From: Naegleria lovaniensis | Taxonomy: Eukaryota > Heterolobosea > Eutetramitea > Acrasida > Naegleriidae | Direction: 5' to 3' | NCBI RefSeq assembly: GCF_003324165.1 | Contig: NW_025407831.1 | Coordinates: 434,001-498,000, forward strand | DNA length: 64,000 nt | Shown here: positions 41,927-52,879 of the stretch, piece by piece | Layout: every line of letters begins with the position of its first letter | Position numbering within the stretch: position 1 is the first letter of the stretch | Made by a program: the position numbers and the translations under genes | Notes under the pieces: generated by a model | Database searches by the model: none | Told to the model about the DNA's origin: nothing | Seen by the model: only the letters and a program-made list of their open reading frames with translations

Positions 41927-42772
41927 ATGAATAGAAACATTCCGAGCGGACGACAACAACGAACGAATCATTATTCAACTCGAGGAGGAAGAGGCTCTTC
42001 ATCTCATCCTCAACAACAATTCTCAAATCGTGAGAATAATGAATATTCAGCAAAGATTCAACGAGGAAGCGGTGGAATGAAGAGAAAATTGGAATCGGAA
42101 CAACCTCAGCCTTCTTCCAATTCTCACCATCAGAATGAAAATAATGATGATGAAATTATTCTTCATCCAGTGGTTGAGTTTATAGATAATTGGAAGAATG
42201 ACAAAGAAAATTGGACATTTGACGGTACTAAACAACGAGCATTGATAAATCAATGTCTCAACGCTCAAATTATTGATAGCAAAAGGTTCAAATATTTTCT
42301 TGAATATATTGCTCCTATGGTTGGATTTGATCGTGTGAAACTGTATGAAACCTGTGCAGAGTATGTGAAAACACAGAGACGAAATGCTCAAAAGAGTGCT
42401 CTTCATGAATTATCTTCTAAGGAGAGAAAATCAATTTTGACAGATCCAAAAATTAGAACAAAATGTACCAAAGCAATGAAGGACATTTTGAGTGATAATA
42501 AGAGATATAAAAGAGCAAAAACCATCATGCTTGTATTGAAGGCAACTGACAAAGACAGTGGCTCAAGGTATAACTTGGAAGAGCAACCTGAACTTGCAGA
42601 TACTGATTATGATGAACATTCAGAAACTGTGGTGACAGAAGAGAAGAACGAGGAGTATGACAACAAGACGTTAAATAAGACTTCACAGCAGAAATTATCT
42701 TGTAAAAAGAATAACGACGAAAGTGATAGTAGCAGTGACAGCAGCAGCGACAGCAGTAGTGATGACGAATAA
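41927..42772 (+). CDS. WKF-domain protein (C7orf50-like)
   Basis: 281 residues. The N-terminal 80 are Gln/Arg/Gly/Ser-rich. The central region (about 85-150) matches the WKF domain of C7orf50/YBL028-type nucleolar proteins: VVEFIDNWKNDKENWTFDGTKQRALINQCL, then FKYFLEYIAPMVGFDRVKLYETCAEYVKTQ. A basic-acidic C-terminal tail ends in serine/aspartate repeats (SDSSSDSSSDSS), as in nucleolar Nopp140-type tails. Inferred location is the nucleolus and role ribosome or rRNA biology; the exact function of the family is not established. Confidence 0.7.
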   Translation: MNRNIPSGRQQRTNHYSTRGGRGSSSHPQQQFSNRENNEYSAKIQRGSGGMKRKLESEQPQPSSNSHHQNENNDDEIILHPVVEFIDNWKNDKENWTFDGTKQRALINQCLNAQIIDSKRFKYFLEYIAPMVGFDRVKLYETCAEYVKTQRRNAQKSALHELSSKERKSILTDPKIRTKCTKAMKDILSDNKRYKRAKTIMLVLKATDKDSGSRYNLEEQPELADTDYDEHSETVVTEEKNEEYDNKTLNKTSQQKLSCKKNNDESDSSSDSSSDSSSDDE

Positions 42773-42832
42773 AAGCAAACTACTTGAAATTAAGGTATAA
42801 AATTACAAAATGAAAAATAATTGTTATTGTGT

Positions 42833-43480
42833 TTAATCAAAGTCAATTTCAAGTTCATTGACGTGCCAGTCCTCATAGGATTTGTCAGGTAAATATCTTC
42901 TAATAATCATTGGAATCTTCTTTTGTTGAAGTTCTTTTCTGGCAATTTGGAGTGGGTCTGTCTCTCCTTGCAATTCGACAGTGACAGGAGCGTTCATGGA
43001 AATTTGAAGAGCTCGTGTACCTAAAACTCTAGCCTTTTCAAATTTAGTCATCTTTCTAGTGGTTTTTCTGTCTTCCTTTGGAACTTTATGTTTATCAACT
43101 GGAATGTATGGAGCATTTGCATCTTCAGTTTCTTCTAAAACTGCATCATCTTCGGGAAGAATTTCTGATTCTTCTTCTTGTGGTTGATAATCTTCTTCTC
43201 CGATGTCTTCAAATTGTTCAAGACTGATTTCATAATAATTTGAGAATAAATAGTTCCAATGTTTGTCAATAGTAATAATCATGAATCGGAGTTTCCATAA
43301 TTAATAACAATCATATTAATTTCATCAAACGATCCCATCATCCGAATTTGCAACATTATTATGGACATGGTTGAATATATCAGTTCCCAGTTATAATTTG
43401 TATTAATAATTCCGTTATCAAGGATGATCACACAGGTATGATATCCAGAAAAATAATACCTACACATTCTCGTCTTCCAT
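42833..43480 (-). CDS. RPB6: RNA polymerase common subunit RPB6 (RPABC2)
   Basis: Two exons, 43480-43464 (only 17 nt) and 43223-42833, joined in phase 2 across a 240-bp intron with a GTAGGT donor; 135 residues starting [17 protein letters not shown]. The C-terminal core is diagnostic: [22 protein letters not shown], then [26 protein letters not shown] and the DWHVNEL end. RPB6 is shared by RNA polymerases I, II and III and corresponds to bacterial omega. The unspliced alternative start at 43282 would add residues unlike the acidic N terminus normal for this subunit, which supports the tiny first exon. Confidence 0.85.
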
Positions 43481-43642
43481 TTTTTTTGTGAACGTTACAA
43501 ATTGAATTTTGTGAAGTTTTTCCGAGCTGGCCAATTCAATAACAAAATTAATTGTCTTATGCGAACCAATTCAATAGATAAATCATCCTCTCCTCATGGA
43601 ATTGTGAAATGTTTAATATTTAATATATAAAAACAAAAAAAA

Positions 43643-43888
43643 ATGGCTAGAGCTGGAACGTTTTGGAAAGTATTTGTCCTGACTGCTGCTGTAGTGGTTG
43701 GAGGTCTTATCGGAATGAAACATCAATATGAAATGGAAGAGAAATGGGCCAAAAAGTTCTCAGCTAGAGTGAGGTTGGAGTTGGAGAAGGAGATTGAGGA
43801 GGAGGGACTTATTGAAAAGATGTTAGAGATGGAAAAAAAGAATTCCATGATGAAAAGCAATGTGGATGACAGCAGCAAAACCAAATGA
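43643..43888 (+). CDS. Small single-span protein with charged helix
   Basis: 81 residues after an A run. One N-terminal hydrophobic span (about residues 8-24, WKVFVLTAAVVVGGLIGM) after a short basic leader, then a long charged helix (RVRLELEKEIEEEGLIEKMLEMEKK). The architecture suits a small mitochondrial inner-membrane or other organelle assembly factor, but I do not recognise a family. Divergent from RPB6, 163 bp between starts. Confidence 0.5.
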   Translation: MARAGTFWKVFVLTAAVVVGGLIGMKHQYEMEEKWAKKFSARVRLELEKEIEEEGLIEKMLEMEKKNSMMKSNVDDSSKTK

Positions 43889-44002
43889 GAATATGAACGG
43901 CATCATCATCAATAATCATCAAATTACAAAATTTGTTTTGGAATAATTATGTCATCAACGCTTATTTGAACAGCAAATAATTCATGCTTTTGTAATTCCA
44001 AT

Positions 44003-45055
44003 TTATTCAGAACCACCACCCGTAAACATGGAGCTAAGAAGGATGAGACCTGCTGGAACCAAAAGATACCACTATTGTTAAGATGGAACCATTTAAAAGT
44101 AAATTTTGATTAGTTTAACATTAACGCATTGTGTTTCAAAGAATGGTTTTCAAGATTGTTTGTCACTGGAAGACCAATCAGTACTTACGTATTTTCGGAA
44201 GAAACCTGGTTCATTAGCTTGTTCCAATTCCTTTTTCTTGTCTTCAGGTGTTTTAATTCCAGCAAAGCTTACTTTTTCTGATGTTTTTGGAGCATTGTGA
44301 GTCACAATTCTAACACTCTCTCTGACACCATTTTGGAGAAGGCCGTTCTTCAACTTTTGCAGTGAAGAAATTACCTCTTCAGAACAAGTTCTTGAATGAT
44401 ATGGAATGGCAGGAACATTTTCAGCATGGAGAGAAACAGAAATAAGATGTTCTTTAACATTATATTGTAAATGCCAAACTTCTTTAAATTTTGAGCTTAT
44501 CAATGAACACTGTGTGGTGGTGTTAAATTGATAGCGATTCAAAAGTGATAATCCGTGCGAACATGTTCAATAAAATTTTCATCCACAAAAACGTGAATAT
44601 TTTCATAATATTAAATTGGAATAATAAATCATTGGATATCATTTTAAAATAAAACCAACCATAGAAATAGAATTCATTGCTAGAATTTCTCCATTGGTAG
44701 GTGAACGAAAGCGTAATTGATAAATTAAATTCTCAGCTTTCTTACTCAAAATTCTATCGGAAATAATTTGAATTAAATCCTTTGGCCATTTGGCATCGGT
44801 GGTGAGAGATGAACGGAATTGCAAACGATTTAATCTGCTACTAGGATCTTGTACAACCATTCCACGCTGTTTCCATGTTTTGCCTCCATCCACAGAAAAT
44901 TCAACTTGATATTTATCCTCCAGTGATTGTTGTGCCTGGCATCCCGATGAAGTGAAGCAAATTATTACATATATAATAAATAATATCATCAAGCAGACAT
45001 TCGTTGATCGTCCCATCATCACGGATAGCGATGTTTGATGATCCAAAATTTTCAT
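44003..45055 (-). CDS. EMC10: ER membrane complex subunit 10 (EMC10)
   Basis: Three exons on the minus strand: 45055-44660, 44509-44189 and 44071-44003 (introns 150 and 117 bp, all phase 0), 261 residues, close to animal EMC10. A signal peptide (MILFIIYVIICF) precedes the lumenal domain: VEFSVDGGKTWKQRG, FRSSLTTDAKWPKDL, YQLRFRSPTNGEILAMNSISMCSLISS. The C-terminal part has KTPEDKKKELEQANEPGFFRKYWYLLVPAGLILLSSMF, the single TM that anchors EMC10. The complex inserts tail-anchored and multipass proteins into the ER membrane. The first donor is GTTGGT. The last exon carries only the TM and is missed without the splice. Confidence 0.85.
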
Positions 45056-45393
45056 TTTTTTGTGGGTCAGGTTGTTTTAAAAAGCAGAAAAAAACTTAGA
45101 ATTTCAAAATTAATATCCACATCAAAACGTGATATCGAAACTTTTATTAAGCTTGTGGCAAATCTGGTGAAACATGAGAATTTGTCTAAAGAATGTTTTG
45201 GAAAATAAGCATTGGGAAGGAAATTATGTGACATTTGTTAAACGTTTATGGACAAGATAAAGTATGAGTTGTTGATGCTTTTCTTTGACACAGTGTGTTG
45301 AGATTGGAAGCAAATCAGATAACAAGAGTCAACGCCATTGTGTTTAAAAATTAGAATACATTATTTAAAGGTTTTAAATTTAGTCATTGGACT
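45056..45393. other. Intergenic region, no gene seen
   Basis: 338 bp between EMC10 and the ACF1-like gene, both minus strand. It must contain the EMC10 promoter and the ACF1-like 3' end. Nothing else noticed. Confidence 0.5.
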
Positions 45394-48300
45394 TTATTCG
45401 TCTTCATCCTCTTCTTCTGTCTCTACAATGAAACATTCAGAGTCTTGAGGAATGACCTCTTCCAAAGTATTCTTGTAGAAAAGGAACGCATCAGGAGCAA
45501 AAGATTGAGAGGAAGGAATGAATACTTTGATATTCTTTGCTTGTTCTGAGAGGGTTTGTTCTGTTTTGGTTTTCTTAGTATTTGGTTGAGCTGAGCTTGA
45601 AGATACTTCGCTCATGTCTGATTGACTGTCATCCATATGTTTTCGCTTTTTTGAGGATGGCGAATCTGTAGAGTCAGCATCAACAGCCATCTTGTTTTCA
45701 ACAAACTCTGTGTCATGATCAGTCACAGAAATGGTAGAAGTGTTGGTTGTTGCATCCGTGGATGGAGGTACCAACGCAGTTGCTTCTTCATCCTTCATGG
45801 CATTCTCAGAGGCTTCGGTTGAGGCTGAGAGCTTGGAAACAATGGCATGTCTCAATTCTACTTGTTTGTATATTTCTTCCTTGTTTTTAAGGAGACTGTT
45901 CAAGAGTTTCTTTTCACGGAAGCCAGCTGGATCAAGTACAGAAATAAGTTTTTCAATTTCCTTCTTGGACGAATAAAATCCCCATGGGCGTGTGTCCACA
46001 GGATCTTCAGCATAGTTGTTAGCGAACACTCTGAAAGGAGAGCATGGCTCTACAAAAAGTAATCCTGTGAAAGAAGGGAAAAACCAATATCTGTTGAAGA
46101 ATCTATCAAAACCTAGTTGTTTTGCTCGTATGATATGCTGATTTACCAGTACTTGATAGTTTTTCTCTCGTTCCACCTTTCGTGTTCTGACCTCTTCACT
46201 TGTAAATCGTCGATTGTTATTAGATGATTCATCAGCCTCTTGTTTGGATGCTTCTTCTTTTTGTCTCTCAATGTCATCATTGTTTTCAATGTTTCGTTGT
46301 CGTTTGAGTCTCCGCATTTGCTCTATATTTTCATCAATGTATTCTCTAACAGTTGCGCTTAGGATGCACTGTTCAGTAAGCTTACTCAAAATATAAATTT
46401 TAGCATTGGATTCCAAATCTGTGAAAAAGTTAATCTCATTCTCATTGTGATAATTGTCATCTTTGATAAATTTCATGACTGAGGCTATCAAGTTTGGAGG
46501 TTTTGTAACAGTCTTTTGTGAATCCGTCGTTTCTTGTTTGACGCCGCTTTCTGTTTTCTCCTCTTTGACATTTGTAGTAGTGTGGTTATTTTCATGATTG
46601 TGATTGGACATTGTGTTCTCTGGAGGGTTAGTGGTATTGGAGGTGGTGGCTGAGGAAGCTGTTGTTGATTCAACTTCAGCAGCAGAGTCTTTCTGTTGTT
46701 CGGCTGGGTGTGGTTCTTGCTTTGATTCTTCTACTTGCATGGCGGGATTAATTGTTGAGACGTCAGTGTTGTCATTTTGTTTGATGGTTTCTTGTTTAGA
46801 GTCTTCTGGAGTATGTGAAGTGGATTGATCAGCAGTAGCTCCTTCAGCGGGTGCTTCTGTAGTGCCATTGCTTTCTGAGGTGGTTGTGGTAGTGGTTTCC
46901 TCCTCATCAGGAATGTCAATCATTTCATGGGACATGAATACTCTCCAATACTCTCTTAGTAAAATAACAGGCATGGCTTGAGAAATATAAACGGTGGCTT
47001 CTCGATTAATAACTTGTTTTCTTGATGGAAGATTAATGATTCGTTGTTCCTTTGTTCTCACTTGGTTGTATAACTTTTTCATCTTGTAAATTGAACGATT
47101 AACGTCCTGTTTGTTTGTGCCCTTGTCGAAAAATAAGAATAGTAGCATTGCGCTTAGTATTGATCGAAGAAGAGGATTGTTTTCGGATTTGCATTCGAGA
47201 GAATGTTGGAATTCGTCAAAGGTGAACGGTAAAATTTTCAATGAATCTCTGAATACGTTCAAAAAGTTAAAAACATTTAAAGCTTCGGGAATGGCTTCCA
47301 CATGTGTTATAATATACTCATAATGAGGTTTCGGAAAGTGACTGTCCGATTTTGATTTGCTCCTAGATGTGATATATTCGTCCAGTATTGTACCGTCTGG
47401 TGATAATGTTAGAGGTAGTGTTAGAGAATGTTAATATTAATCGTGGGCATAAATTTACATACCTTCTTTTGGTAATAATAATGGATTAACCGCGGGCTGA
47501 ATAATCTTTGTTTCGGTTCCGTTCATTCCTATATGTACATGATTCTTTTGGGAGACGTTATTGTGACTAGGTTCAAAATTAGATGAGGAGGATGCTCTAA
47601 GAGATTGTTCAATTTCCTTAATATCAGTCATGATTTTCCCAAGTTTGTCAACATGATGATATTTCAAATCGTTCACAGATCGAACTAACCCTTTTTTGAA
47701 TTTGTAAATGTCTTCCATCTCTTCTTCCAAATTCTTTTGAAATGTTGGAATTTTATCTGCTTTAGATTGATGTGGCTCTAATTTGAAATGATCCACAAAC
47801 TCCTGCTTCAATCGAATGCAATCTGATGATTCATCATAATACGTATTCTCCATAATCCATTGTGTAAGCTTATCCTGCGTTTCGATTAAAGAGACTTGTT
47901 TTCTCAGGAGCACTGAATAATAAACAACAATTACTCGATTTTCAAATGGAGAGTTGTTGGATAAAACTTCTACTTCATAAAGTTTTCCTTGAGTTCCAAA
48001 ACCGATATTTTGTGGATCATAGTCATAATAATGTTCTTGTGCTTTTGTTTGATGGAAAACTTCAATTTGATTTTGGTCAGCATCCGTTATATACAAAGGA
48101 GTAGGGAAGGGAGGGAAATTTGGATCTTCGATGTAATATTTAGCTTTTTTCAAGAGAATTCTTCTTAAGACAACAGATATACTTTTGTTGTGAAAATTAT
48201 AATGATAAGGTGACAATTGCAATGAGAGTGTGAACGTTACGGATGGGCAAAGTGACAAAACTTACGTGGTATCTAATTCACAAAAAAGTTCTTCTCCTTC

Positions 48301-48777
48301 AACAAAGTTGTACTCAAAAAACTTAGATATCCGGTACACCAAATCTTTCACTGTCTCTCCTCTTCTACAGTTATGAATCATGTAGCAAATATGACGGAGT
48401 ATGTATCTCGGATAGAACTTGAAAAGATGCTTGATTTTTTGTTCTTTTTCACATTCAAGAGCTTGCTCGTATGTCATGTTGTCTTTTCCGCTGTATTGAC
48501 AACTCCAAATTTGGAGTTTATACATGATTGCTCTATTAACATATTCTCTGTTTGATTTGATGATGATGATTTGATGAGAACCCATCGTCGGATGATGTCA
48601 TGACAAATTATCATTAATGCTATGTGTCGTATGCATAACTACTTACTCGTAATCATCAAACACTTCATTAGTGATAGCTATATGGTAAATTGGCTTGTTC
48701 CCTGACCACCCTTTTTCAAGGGCTTGCCCAAAACCTCGTTTTTGAAGAGGCTTTTTTGGTGTTCCAAACAATGGCAT
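45394..48777 (-). CDS. ACF1/BAZ1-like ISWI remodeller subunit (WAC-DDT-WHIM)
   Basis: Four exons on the minus strand: 48777-48647, 48547-48266, 48181-47463 and 47396-45394 (introns 99, 84 and 66 bp), phase-consistent, 1044 residues. The N terminus is a WAC domain (MPLFGTPKKP, then YEEYVNRAIMYKLQIWSCQYSGKDNMTYEQALECE). A middle region follows, then DDT (FNFLNVFRDSLKILPFTFDEFQHSL), a WHIM1-type segment (AMPVILLREYWRVF) and a WHIM3 segment (RAKQLGFDRFFNRYWFFPS). In animals and yeast these proteins pair with ISWI ATPases for nucleosome spacing. No PHD finger or bromodomain is present at the C terminus, unlike ACF1. The C-terminal 250 residues are acidic and Ser/Thr-rich. Confidence 0.8.
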
Positions 48778-50346
48778 CTGATGTTGTGTAAGGATGTTCT
48801 ATGATAAAGGAATGTTGTGGGTAATATTGATGGTGATGATGGTACACCAATACGATATCCGATATGTAGGTAAATAATTCAATAAATAGTTTGTTTGATT
48901 CGGGACAGTAGTTTCCAATGATCTGTCCTCAATAAATTACTCCAAATTGAATGGATTAATGAATGGTAAATTTCTCAATACCGATGCTACAAATGATGAT
49001 GACTCTGATTTAATCTTGCCTCTTAAAACCGAGAAGACGAATAACAAAAAACTCGGCAATACGAAGTTTTGAAGAAACTTTACAATGCGCTGCTGCACAC
49101 TAATTCTAGCGTTTGTATTTTTTCGAAACGGCAAAAATTGGCTGACGTGCGATTTTTGTGCTCACAACTCAAAAATTCCACGAGGTGCTGCAACTCAAGG
49201 GATTTGGATTTGTTTGAAACACACACGAGATGTTGGCGGGTTGTGTTTTGAATTTTTTTTGTAATACGTATTGAAATTTGATTGGGCATGGGCAGCAAAG
49301 GAATGGTTTGTCACTCGACATGAGAACTGTAAGACTGAGGATGACATTAAGGGAGTATGAAGAGGAAAGATCATTAATTCCACAGTAGATCCATTCAATG
49401 CAATTTAGTCTTTGATTTTGAAGTGCCGGCTAGAAAGTGCTTTTCACCGCTCATTGAATTCTGTATAACATGGCAAAATTTAAAACCAGTATGCATTTGT
49501 GGTCCTCCTACTTGAAGGAACGATAATTGGTTGATCTCTAGTTCACAATTTCCATCGATTATCGAATTGTTGAATTTCTCAAGTTGTGGTAAAGATGTTG
49601 ATCACAACAATCACATGTGATCGCTCAAGAAATATGAGCCTTGTTCAATGACGGAACACGTCTAGCCTGAAAAAGAAGAGTTGTCACTCTCAGTTTCTTC
49701 TCGCACATTCAATAACACTATCATGGTGTTCGTCGTACAACCTTTGTAAAAATTAAATACTTCACGCTTCAAGAACAAGTCGAAAAACCCTTCCATAACA
49801 TTGTTGTTGATTGCAAAGATAAAGATGTAAAACACACAATCCAACTCAAAAACACACCACATACGTTTGCAATCAATTGTAAAATACCAACATATCATTG
49901 ATTTGGATCGTTTCGTACCTTCTTGTAACTGTAAATTTCTCATTACAGTTCGCTTCCAAGTGGATATGGCAGAAAACAATTTGAATGACCACTCATCTCA
50001 CAATTCCGTTTTTCCTCTAACTAGGAGCTTTGGGAACTAGTTGAAAGCACAATTGTGGACCGATTTTTCTAAATCTTGAAAAAACCATCTTCTCATTGGT
50101 TCAACATCATGCCAAGTTCCAACGTAATCCTGCCGCAATCAACACCTACTCCTCAAATATCGACTTTGCACCATTCGGAGATTGCTCTGATTTTTTCAAG
50201 GATAATAATAGCTTCCGACACATTTCCAACAATATGGGGAATGCAGACACTGTCGTTTTGATCTTGAAGAAAACAATCTTTGTCGTTCACACCAAGACTT
50301 CTCTCTTGTTGTTTTTTGTCAAAAAGAAAAATCCAACCAATCTCTC
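48778..50346. other. 1.57-kb gene-poor intergenic region
   Basis: No complete gene recognised. Stops are frequent in all frames. One plus-strand stretch near 49717-49911 is open for about 64 codons and looks coding-like (TFVKIKYFTLQEQVEKPFHN) but has no start, splice partner or known family. The last few hundred bases presumably hold the promoter of the Zn2Cys6 gene. Confidence 0.5.
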
Positions 50347-52170
50347 ATGACCACGTCAAACTCCAACTCACCCAAACAGGAATCAGAGCAAGGTTCAAAA
50401 AATAATTTGCAAGAAGACTTTTCGCCCACCAATATCAGCAGTTATTCATTTACTACCAATTCTACCAATACCACTACATCATCGAATGATGAAAGTCAAT
50501 TAATGTCAGATGCCAACACATCATGTTTAACGCCCACAACAAATTCCTCAACAACCAAGAAAAAGAGAAGATCCCACTCAAAAAAAGGTATTTAATTCAT
50601 TCAAATGTCATCTCGATAATAATTTTTCCGCAATTCTTAACACCAAACAGCTGCATGCACCAATTGTCATAAAGCTCATGCTCGATGTGATGAAGGAAGA
50701 CCCTGTGCTCGATGTATTCGTCTAGGCTTACAATGTATTGAACCCATGAAACGAAAAACCACTCGAGAAGAACGTGCGCAACTGGTTGAAGAACATCGAA
50801 GGCTTACCACCAGTATGAAATTATTACCGAGACCTTCTTCATCGACCACACGATCGAATGCTTCCTTGTCGCCTCCTTCCGTGTCTTCCTCCTTCACACC
50901 CACTCTTGCTGCGAATCATTCGTGTGATATTCAAAGGTCTACTGGTGACATTCATGCAATGCATTCGTCTTCAGTTCCGACGTCGGTGTTATCTTTGGGT
51001 GGATCTGCTCCTTCTTCTTCTTCTTCGTCGGTATTAACCATGTTGCATGCATCTTGTTTTCAAAACAATCCTCCTCCTCAGTATCATCAACATGGGAATG
51101 CTCCACAACCTGTGAGCATGTTTTGTTCGAATCTGGATGCAACAGGAATGCGAGGTGTTTCATCAATTCATTCCACGATTGGCTTATTCCATCCACATGT
51201 ACGTGGTCATCATCAACAACAACAACAACAACAACAAACAACGCAACATAGAGAAGTACATCCTGCAAGGTTGTTTTCAAACAACTCAACAGCTAATCCT
51301 TCCATGAATGAACAAATGCGACAATCCATGGATGAGCATTCGCCTGCTGTTGTTGTCAGCCAATATCCATTACTAGTAGAAACAACAAGTACTCCGACAC
51401 AGAATAGTAGTGACAATGTTGTGTCGGCATCTCCATCGGTCATTGGCAATCCTCAATTGAACATTGCAAATCAAATCAACACCTTTCCATACATGTCGAA
51501 TGCTGGCGACACGATTTCGCAAACCATGTCGCTTTTATCACTCTTGCAGCGTGTATCGACCCCACTTTCATCGTTTTCAACACAAAACCAACAACAACAA
51601 CCACAGCAGCAATCGACACCTCTTTCATCCTATCCATCAAACACTAGCTCGTTAAATGACCATCCTATTTCCACTCTTGAACAGCTCTTACTTCAACTCC
51701 AAACCATGTTATTATCTCAACAACAACCATTCATGCAGAATTTATTCATGCAACAGCAGCAGCCTTCTCGTCAACAACAAGCACCTGATCCATTTCCACC
51801 GCAACAAATGTTATCTCTATTGTTGCATCAACCATCAGTGTCTACGGTTGAATTATTGAATACCTTGTCCTCTCCTTCCATTGGTGTTGTTTCCGAAAGG
51901 AATCTTCCCAACTCACACAGTGTGTACAGTTCTTCTTCGCTTCCCTTAAATCCAAATTCCTTTCTTAATACATTGACCGTTCCATCCTCAACAACAACAA
52001 CATCACTCGAATATGATCCCTCCCCAAATTTTGTTTGTTCTTCTTCTCAACCACCAAATACATCTTCCTCAACGTACCTTTATGAAGAATCATCGAAACA
52101 GAGCTCAAGTTCTGAACAGACTGATCCTTATTCTTCGCAACTTGAGAATAAAAAGTCTTCATCACAATAA
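50347..52170 (+). CDS. Zn2Cys6 binuclear-cluster transcription factor
   Basis: Exons 50347-50587 and 50651-52170 (63-bp GTATTT...ACAG intron, phase 1), 586 residues. The zinc cluster straddles just after the splice: ACTNCHKAHARCDEGRP, CARCIRLGLQC, i.e. C-x2-C-x6-C-x5-C-x2-C-x6-C, preceded by a basic KKKRRSHSKK stretch. Such clusters bind CGG-type DNA sites. A short basic helix follows (KRKTTREERAQLVEEHRRL), then about 450 residues of Ser/Gln/Asn/Pro-rich activation-domain-like sequence with a pure poly-Gln run near 51211-51240. No fungal middle homology region is visible. Target genes unknown. Confidence 0.8.
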
Positions 52171-52879
52171 ATCACGATTCAAGCAAATAAACTCAAATCA
52201 AATCATAAACAACAATACGATTTTAATCCCTTGTTAGACGGCCAGTCCACATGGAAGCCCTTAGCTTGACTTCAAACAAATCGGAACAAGTAGTATTAAA
52301 CCCTCAGTCATTCATGCCACCAGCTGCTTCCAGAGTAGCTCATAGTCAAAAGCCCCAAACACAGACACCAGGTCAATTATACCACTGCCAATCTAACAAG
52401 ACGATAAATGAGACAACAGAAAAACAAGCCAACTATAGTCAATGATTGTTGGTGATTAAGATGTAGGACCAACGATGACAAGGATGGGCACTTCAACACT
52501 CCCCTGTTGAGTTCTGTTTGGTCAAAACCCCTGTCAACTCTAGCACCAACAAAATAGGTACAGACACCATCATTCATTTTAGCCTTGATTTTTCGATAAT
52601 ATCGAGAAAATCATAATAAAATTCTTGTGCTACTGTTGCATGGACATATCTTGCTAGAATAGTTTTAGCTGTATCTAGATGAGTGCGACATCGATGGGTA
52701 TAATCCTGCCGAGTCAGTCTTTTCTTTGGCATTTTCAAACAAATGTTTCAACAGATTTCTGAAGCGCCAGCAAGAATTCACAGAAAATCTCAGGTGTGAA
52801 TACAAAATTAAAATAACACAGAAGTTTAACTCGAGTTTCGGAATGTGGAAATAATAATGAAATGAGGTGGCGGTGGTGT
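52171..52879. other. Gene-poor region with possible kinase-gene debris
   Basis: Between the Zn2Cys6 stop and the recognisable kinase remnant. A 52-codon minus-strand open frame around 52580-52735 (ending DFLDIIEKSRLK) could be a 3' remnant but cannot be assigned. Slightly higher G+C near 52321-52380. No gene called. Confidence 0.4.

Noticed and set aside
51211-51240. CAA repeat as a mobile or regulatory element
   Set aside because: It is an in-frame poly-glutamine tract in the activation-domain part of the zinc-cluster gene.
52377-52577. Minus-strand ORF of 66 codons after the zinc-cluster gene
   Set aside because: No start context, family or splice support; low-complexity hydrophobic composition.
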